64,000 nucleotides of DNA, taken from positions 170,046 through 234,045 of the forward strand of contig NZ_CM001844.1 of the NCBI RefSeq assembly GCF_000384965.1, in the 5' to 3' direction. Origin of the DNA: Bartonella bovis 91-4 (GTDB taxonomy: Bacteria > Pseudomonadota > Alphaproteobacteria > Rhizobiales > Rhizobiaceae). This document shows, one piece after another, positions 58,461-64,000 of the stretch. How positions within the stretch are numbered: the stretch's first letter is position 1; each line of letters starts with the position of its first letter. Below the pieces are notes generated by a model. It was given only the letters and a program-made list of their open reading frames with translations, was not told the origin of the DNA and searched no databases. A program made the position numbers and the translations under genes.

Positions 58461-59393
58461 GTTAAGAGTCTTGGCTCAAAATAGTGTTTTTCTGTTTCAT
58501 CAAAGGCAGTTTCTTATGTAAAGCGAATGATATCTAGAGGTTGTGAGAATGATTTAGCAATAGCGGATCCAGCTCACACACTTTTGCTTTTTAATGTTAA
58601 AATAAAGCACAGTTTATTTGTAATATGGGATTTTCTGTTAAGAGTACTATAAGATATAAACATATTGTAAGATATTATAAGATGCCTTTTTTAAAGAAAT
58701 TGCATGTTGTGTAAAGTAATTTATACCATTTGCAGTATTGGTTAAGTTTATGCTTTTAGTTATTGCTTGATGGAGAGCATAGTATTGTAGCTAGTATTTT
58801 TTGGGTATACCAATAATAAAGAAGTGGCAAATAGTGTTAAAGTAGTTTTAATTGCAATAGACGTTGTTAAAGAGTGCGTTATGCTTATTGCTAAGTTTGT
58901 ATGGTACCAATTTATCAACGAAATTTATAGTTTATATTTATAGAAGAAGCATCAAAGAAGCTCAAACACATCAAGGCTTAGTATAACGTATTATGGTTTG
59001 ATAACCTAAAAAAATGCATTTACTGTGATCGCACAATCCATGGAATTTACAAGAAATTTCAGTAGATATTATATCACCACTTGGAGGTGTTTGTTTTTTA
59101 TATATTTTAGATTTTGTATATTTTAGCGTATTTATTAGTTTTAGAGATTTTTTTTTGTTTATGGGTTTAGGTCATGGTTTAATGTCTAGGCGCTTTGTTT
59201 GATGTTTTGATTTTATGTGTGTTTTGTTTGTTGTTTGAAGATGTGTGTTTTAGCTTTGTGGGTGTTGAGAGTGTTTTATATTAGGGTATGGTGTTTTTAG
59301 GTAAGGGTTAGAGTTGGGAGGATTTTATGGGGTTTAAGCCATTTTAGTATGGTTTAGTTTTAGTTTTCTTTTTTTTAGAATAGTTTAGTCTCT
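58461..59393. other. Intergenic stretch upstream of the autotransporter, no gene seen
   Basis: This is 933 bases. The first part is AT-rich with no recognised gene. From about 59090 the plus strand becomes T/G-rich with repeated TTTAG, TTTTAG and TTTTG words and few C residues, leading into the G-rich autotransporter gene. It presumably holds the autotransporter promoter. Confidence 0.5.
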
Positions 59394-59412
59394 TTTAACC
59401 TGACAGGTTAAA
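59394..59412. promoter_or_regulatory. Perfect 19-base inverted repeat at the autotransporter ribosome binding site
   Basis: TTTAACCTG and CAGGTTAAA flank a single A at 59403. The right arm touches the GGGG ribosome binding site at 59413-59416, which lies three bases before the ATG at 59420. It is placed to act either as an operator or, in RNA, as a hairpin that controls access to the start. Confidence 0.6.
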
Positions 59413-59419
59413 GGGGAAC

Positions 59420-62400
59420 ATGTGGGTTATGGTTATGCGTTGTGTTTTTAAGCATCATGTTTATTTATGTGTTGTCTCAACCGCTCTTATGGCTGGGCTT
59501 TCCCTTATAACGTCTCATACTTCAAAGGCGTATGCTCAAGCACATAATTGTGGGAGTGGTGGTGGTGTTGGTACTGTTAAAAATGATAATAAGCCGATTG
59601 TGTGTGATAGTAGCAGTGGGACAAAGACGCTGAATAGTAGTGGTGGTGGTGAGATAAAGATAAATATGGATAAGGACCCTGGTAAGTCTGCTGTGACGGT
59701 AACGGGGTCGGGGACGAATATTACGATAATAAAGAAGATAACGGTTACGGGGTCGGGGGGGAAGGGGAGTGATCAAAAGCCGGTGATTAAGGTGCTTAAT
59801 AAAGGACAGCTGACGTTGGATGAGGATGTTGATGTTAAGGGGGTGACGGGGGGGATGCAGAAGGTGATAGCGGTTGAGGGTCAAGGGTCTTCTGTTACGT
59901 TGAAGGGGAAGTTGACGGGGTTTGAGAGGGTACAGGTGAAGAATGGGGGGATGGTTGTTTTTGAGAAGGGGGTGAAGGGGATTGAGGGGATGAAGGTGAA
60001 AATTAATGATGGGGGGATGGTAAATATGATGGGGGATGTGGCTTTTAATAGTGTTGGTGGAGCGGGGATACAAATTACGGGGGATGGGGCGGGGAAGGCT
60101 ACTGTGATGGGAGTGGGGAGGACGATGACTGTTAATGGAAGTGGGAGTGGGATACAGATGGAGGGGTCGGGAAATGCTGATGTGATGAGGTTGAAGATTA
60201 AGGGGAGTGGGGGGACGGGGGTGAGTATGCAGGGGACGGGGGTGATGGAGTTGACTAAGGTAGAGGTGTCGGGGTTCAAAAAGGGGGTGGATATGACAGC
60301 GGGGAAGTTGGTGATGATGGGGGAACGGTGACGTTTGAGAGTGAGAGGGGGAATTGGGGGGTGAGGGTGGGGAGTGGGGTGGAGAGTGCTAGTTTGACGG
60401 ATGTAAGGATTATGGGGACGAGTGGAAATAGGGAGGGTAAGGGGGTGATTATGGGTGGGACGAAGATGACGATGACTAATGTGGATATTTCAAAGGTTAA
60501 GGTGGGGGTAGAGGTGCAGGCTGGGACGTTGAATATGATGGGGGGGACGGTTACGTTTGAGGGTGGGAACGGGAATTGGGGGGTGAAGGTTGAGAATGGG
60601 GCGACGGCTAATTTGATGGGTGTGGCGATTATGGGGACGAGTGGGGGTAAGGGGGTGTGGATGGAGGGGACGGGTGGGACGATGACGATGAATATGGTGA
60701 ATATTTCAGAGGTGCAGACGGGGATACAGGTGACAAGTGGGAATCTGACGGTAAGTGGGGGGGAGATGACAGGGGTGCAGACGGGGATAACTATGTCAGG
60801 AAGTGGGACGTTGATGGTGAACAATAATGCGAAGATTACGTTTAAGGGAGATCACGGGGTGAAGGTGGGTGAATCGGTGAAGAGTGCTAGTTTGATGGGT
60901 GTGACGATTATGGGGACGAGTGGGGGGAAGGGGGTGTTGATGAATGGGAGGGAGATGACGATAAGTGGGGGGTCAATTTCAAATGTAGCAATGGGGGTGG
61001 AGGCGACAGCGGGGAATTTGACGATAAAGGGGCACTCGACGATTACGTTTACGAGTGGGGCCGGGAATTATGGGGTGAGGGTGGGGAGTGGGGCGAGTGC
61101 TGATTTGACGGATGTGACGATTAAGGGGGGTGGGGCGACGGGTAAGGGGGTGTGGATGGAGGGGAAGATGTTGAAGATGACCAATGGGGAGATTTCAAAT
61201 GTTGATAAGGGGGTGTATGTGGGGGGTGCGGTGACAAATGCTAGTTTGACAAATGTGAATATTTCAGGGGTTAAGGTGGGGGTGGAAGCAACTAATGGGA
61301 CGTTGACGGTGAATGAGGGGACGAGGATTACGTTTACGGGAAGTGGGCAGGGGGTGAAGGTTGAGAGTGGGGTGACAAGTGCTAGTTTGACGGATGTAAG
61401 GATTGTGGGGGGTGGGAGTGGAAAGGGAACGGGGGTGATAAAGGAGGGTGAGGGGGGGATGACTTTGACTAGTGTGGGGATTTCAAATGTTGCAATGGGG
61501 GTGGAGGCAACGGCGGGGAGGTTGGAGATAAAGGGGGGATCGATTGAGTTTACGAATAGTGGGATGGAGAATTATGGGGTGAAGGTGGGGAGTGCGGTGA
61601 CAAGTGCTACTTTGACGAGTGTGACGATTGAGGGGGGTGGGAGTGGACATGGGAACGGGGGTGGTTATGGGGGGGACGGGGGAGATGACGATGGAGAGGG
61701 TGACGATTTCAAATGTAGCAATGGGGGTAGAGGCAACAGCGGGGACGTTGGTGATAAAGGATGGGACGAGGATTGAGTTTACGAATAGTGGGATGGAGAA
61801 TTATGGGGTGAAGGTGAAGAATGGGGTGACAAGTGCTACTTTGACAAATGTGGCGATTAAGGGAATGAATGGAAATGGGACGGGGGTATATGTGGAGGGT
61901 GGCACGGGGACGTTGATGATGGATAATGTGACGATTAAGGATGTTAGTGAGGGGGTATGGGTGAAAGGGGGTGGGACGTTGACGATGACCAAGGGGGAGA
62001 TTGGGTTTATGGGAGAGGAAGGGGGGTATGGGGTGATGGTGGGGAAATTGGTGGAGAGTGCTACTTTGACGAGTGTGACGATTAGGGGGACAGATGGACA
62101 GGGGATGGGGGTGGTTATGGGGGGGAAGATGTTGGAGATGGAGAGGGGATCGATTTCAAATGTTGAGTTGGGGGTATATGCGATGGGGGCGAAAGCGGTG
62201 ACGTTGGATGGGGTGGATATTTCAGAGGTCGCAATGGGGGTATTGATGAAAGGGACGGGGACGTTGACGGTGAAGAATGGGGAGATTACGTTTAAGGGTG
62301 GAGAGAAGAATTATGGGATAGGGGTGTGGGGAACAGCGACGGCTAATATTACGGGAACGAGGGTTACAGGAGAGGGGAGTGGAAAGGGGAAGGTGGGGGT

Positions 62401-64000
62401 GATAAAGGAGGGGCGGGGAGATGACGATGACCAATGTGAATATTTCAAATGTTAAAATGGGGGTGTGGATGAAGAATGGGAATCTGACGGTGAATGGGGG
62501 GACGATTTCAGAAGTGCAGACGGGGATAACTATGACGGGAGGTGGGAGGTTGATGGTGAATGAGGGGACGAGGATTACGTTTACGAGTGGGGGGACAAGG
62601 AATTATGGGATAGGGGTGGGGGGTGAGGTGACGGCTAATATTACGGGGGCGGAGATTACAGGGAGTGGGAGTGGAAAGGGGACGGGGGTGTATGCAACGG
62701 GGGCGAAAGCGGTGACGATGGAGGAGGTGCGGATTTCAAATGTTAGTGAGGGGGTGGAGGCGAAGGGGGGGATACTAGCGATGAAAGGAGGGTCAATTGG
62801 GTTTATGGGAGAGTATGGTATCAGTCTTAACCAGGGTGGTGGCGTTTTAAAAGATGTCAGAATGATTTATACGGGTAGCAGTCCTACAGCTGACTTCATT
62901 AAGGTTGTGGATGGGACAGTTATCGCTGAGGGTATCAAAATCGATGGAAATGGTTATGGGCAGGGGATGAGTGTAACACAAAAAGGCCATGTCGTGTTGA
63001 TTAAGCCAAATTATATCAATGTTGATAAAGGCATGACTGTTTCAGAAGGTATTGTCCGTATGTTTGGAGGGGAAATTGGGTTTACAGGAGATTATGGGGT
63101 TTATCTCAAGAAAGGTGGGGCTGCTTTAATAGCGGTCACTATCAAGGGAAATAGAACAGGAAAAACAGGTATCAAGCTTAATGAGGGAAGGATCGATCTC
63201 TACAAGACAAATATAAGAGATGTTCATAAGGGGATGACGATTACAGAAGGTATTGTTCGTATGGAGGGAGGATCGATGGAGTTTAAAGGAGATTACGGGG
63301 TTTATCTCACAAAGAGCATTGCTGCTTTAAAGAATGTTAGAATTACGGGACCTAGTAATAAGGGTACGGGGGTGTATGTGCAGAGTGGGGTGGGAGCGGT
63401 GATGATGAAGGAGGTGCGGATTTCAGAGGTTGAGAAGGGGGTAGAGGTGATAAGTGGGAATCTGATGATGCACAAGGGGTCGGTGGCTTTTAATGGAGGT
63501 CACGGTGTCAGTCTCATAGGGGGAAATGCTGCTTTAAAGGATGTTAACATTACAGGTCAAGATCATGAGACAGAGGTGGCGGTAAAGGCGCTCATGGGAA
63601 CAGTGGCGATAAAAGGGGGGGAGATGTCAAATGTTGGGACGGGGGTAGAGGCGACTAATGGAGGTGCGGTGTGGTTGGTTGATACAAGTTTAAGGGATGT
63701 CTATAAGGGGGTGAGTGTCGAAGATGGGGTTGTTCATATGGAGGGAGGAGAGATTGGGTTTATGGGAGAGCGTGGTGTCAGTCTCACAAGGGGGCAGGCT
63801 TTGTTAGATGATGTCAGTATTACAGGACCTGGTGATGAAGGTACGGGGTGTATGCAACGGGGACGGGAGCGGTGATGATGAAGGAGGTGGATATTTCAAA
63901 GGTTGATAAGGGGGTAGAGGTGATAAGTGGGAAGCTGATAATGCACAAGGGGATCGGTGGCTTTTAATGGAGGTTACGGTGTCAGTCTTATAGGAGGAGA
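59420..64000 (+). pseudogene. Giant autotransporter passenger gene, frameshifted, 3' end outside window
   Basis: The ATG follows a GGGG site. The precursor begins with an extended signal peptide of the Bartonella autotransporter type (MRCVFKHHVYLCVVSTALMA, then GLSLITSHTSKAYA-QA). The passenger is a right-handed beta-helix made of short repeats such as MTMTNVNISNVKMGV, ITFKGDHGVKVG and VTISNVAMGVEATAG. The frame breaks at about 60319-60323, 61648-61654, 62408-62420, 63845-63848 and 63953, each a single-base change relative to sibling repeats and mostly at short G runs. Correcting these five gives an open frame to the window end. The coding strand is extremely G-rich, except at 62.8-63.36 kb. 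No beta-barrel domain is in the window, so it must lie further right if present. Confidence 0.8.
60976..61816 (+). repeat. Dispersed repeat units in the autotransporter passenger
   Basis: A 39-base unit encoding ISNVAMGVEATAG occurs at 60976-61014, 61480-61518 and 61706-61744, with only a few differences. A 45-base unit encoding IEFTNSGMENYGVKV occurs at 61543-61587 and 61772-61816. They alternate with similar GVTSATLT units. The spacing matches beta-helix coils, not CRISPR. Confidence 0.85.

Noticed and set aside
59522..60824. Long minus-strand open frames opposite the autotransporter (for example 59522-60073, 59881-60279 and 60276-60824)
   Set aside because: They are the complement of G-rich repeat DNA and translate into Pro/Leu/Ile/Thr-rich sequence without start signals or domains; the plus-strand passenger explains them.
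60976..61816. Regularly repeated units that could suggest a CRISPR array
   Set aside because: The units are in-frame beta-helix coding repeats without unique spacers, and no cas genes are present.
60328..63875. Three separate autotransporter-like genes starting at 60328, 61628 and 62421
   Set aside because: They lack signal peptides and ribosome binding sites, and they join into one passenger when single-base shifts are corrected. They are fragments of one gene.

Overview
The window comes from a low-GC alphaproteobacterium of the order Rhizobiales, almost certainly Bartonella. Three things support this. The housekeeping gene order (tsaB-rimI-miaB-phoH-ybeY-corC-lnt-HTH-metK-trmB-rimP, and dnaX-ybaB-recR) is typical of the Rhizobiales. 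Several Omp25/31-like hemin-binding (Hbp) type porins are present. A large, internally repetitive autotransporter is preceded by a decayed phage tail locus. The species cannot be fixed from the sequence alone. Long AT-rich intergenic stretches without genes suggest a reduced, decaying genome.

Region 1 (1-16.3 kb) is almost entirely on the minus strand. It holds translation, tRNA-modification and envelope genes: rimP (5' part only), trmB, metK, an XRE-type regulator, lnt, a CorC/TlyC protein, ybeY, phoH, miaB, a RimI-like acetyltransferase and tsaB. These are followed by a YeiH-type membrane protein, recR, ybaB, dnaX, the SRP RNA gene (ffs) and kdsB. Overlapping stops and starts (metK/trmB, phoH/ybeY, tsaB/rimI) indicate long operons. 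A good intrinsic terminator sits directly before the rimP start.

Region 2 (16.4-33 kb) is mainly on the plus strand. It holds a membrane-anchored cytochrome c, a yejBEF peptide ABC transporter without yejA, a convergent MoeB/ThiF-like gene, gshB, the complete pstSCAB-phoU phosphate uptake operon, a SleB-like lipoprotein hydrolase, mutM, an M20 peptidase and a short RNase D.

Region 3 (33-37 kb) is an outer-membrane protein island: one small unknown secreted protein and two Hbp-type porins, separated by gene-free DNA. Region 4 (37-55.5 kb) holds ileS, a small lipoprotein, tadA, rluB-like, rsmD, a patatin-like lipase, pmbA/tldE, a CysQ/IMPase-like phosphatase, a DUF4170 protein, and a lipid A/LPS cluster (LPLAT-waaA-lpxK). 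It ends with a DUF2093 protein, mutL, a long-form dCTP deaminase and lldD.

Region 5 (55.5-64 kb) is accessory. It holds a third Hbp-type porin, a broken phage tail-collar/tail-fibre gene and an adjacent broken phage-type ORF. A 960-base gap follows, ending in a perfect 19-base palindrome that abuts the ribosome binding site of a giant autotransporter passenger gene running off the window. That gene has an extremely G-rich coding strand. It carries at least five single-base frameshifts, mostly at short G runs, yet no other in-frame stop was seen. It is either a pseudogene, a phase-variable surface protein, or partly a product of homopolymer base-calling errors. This is the most interesting part of the window.
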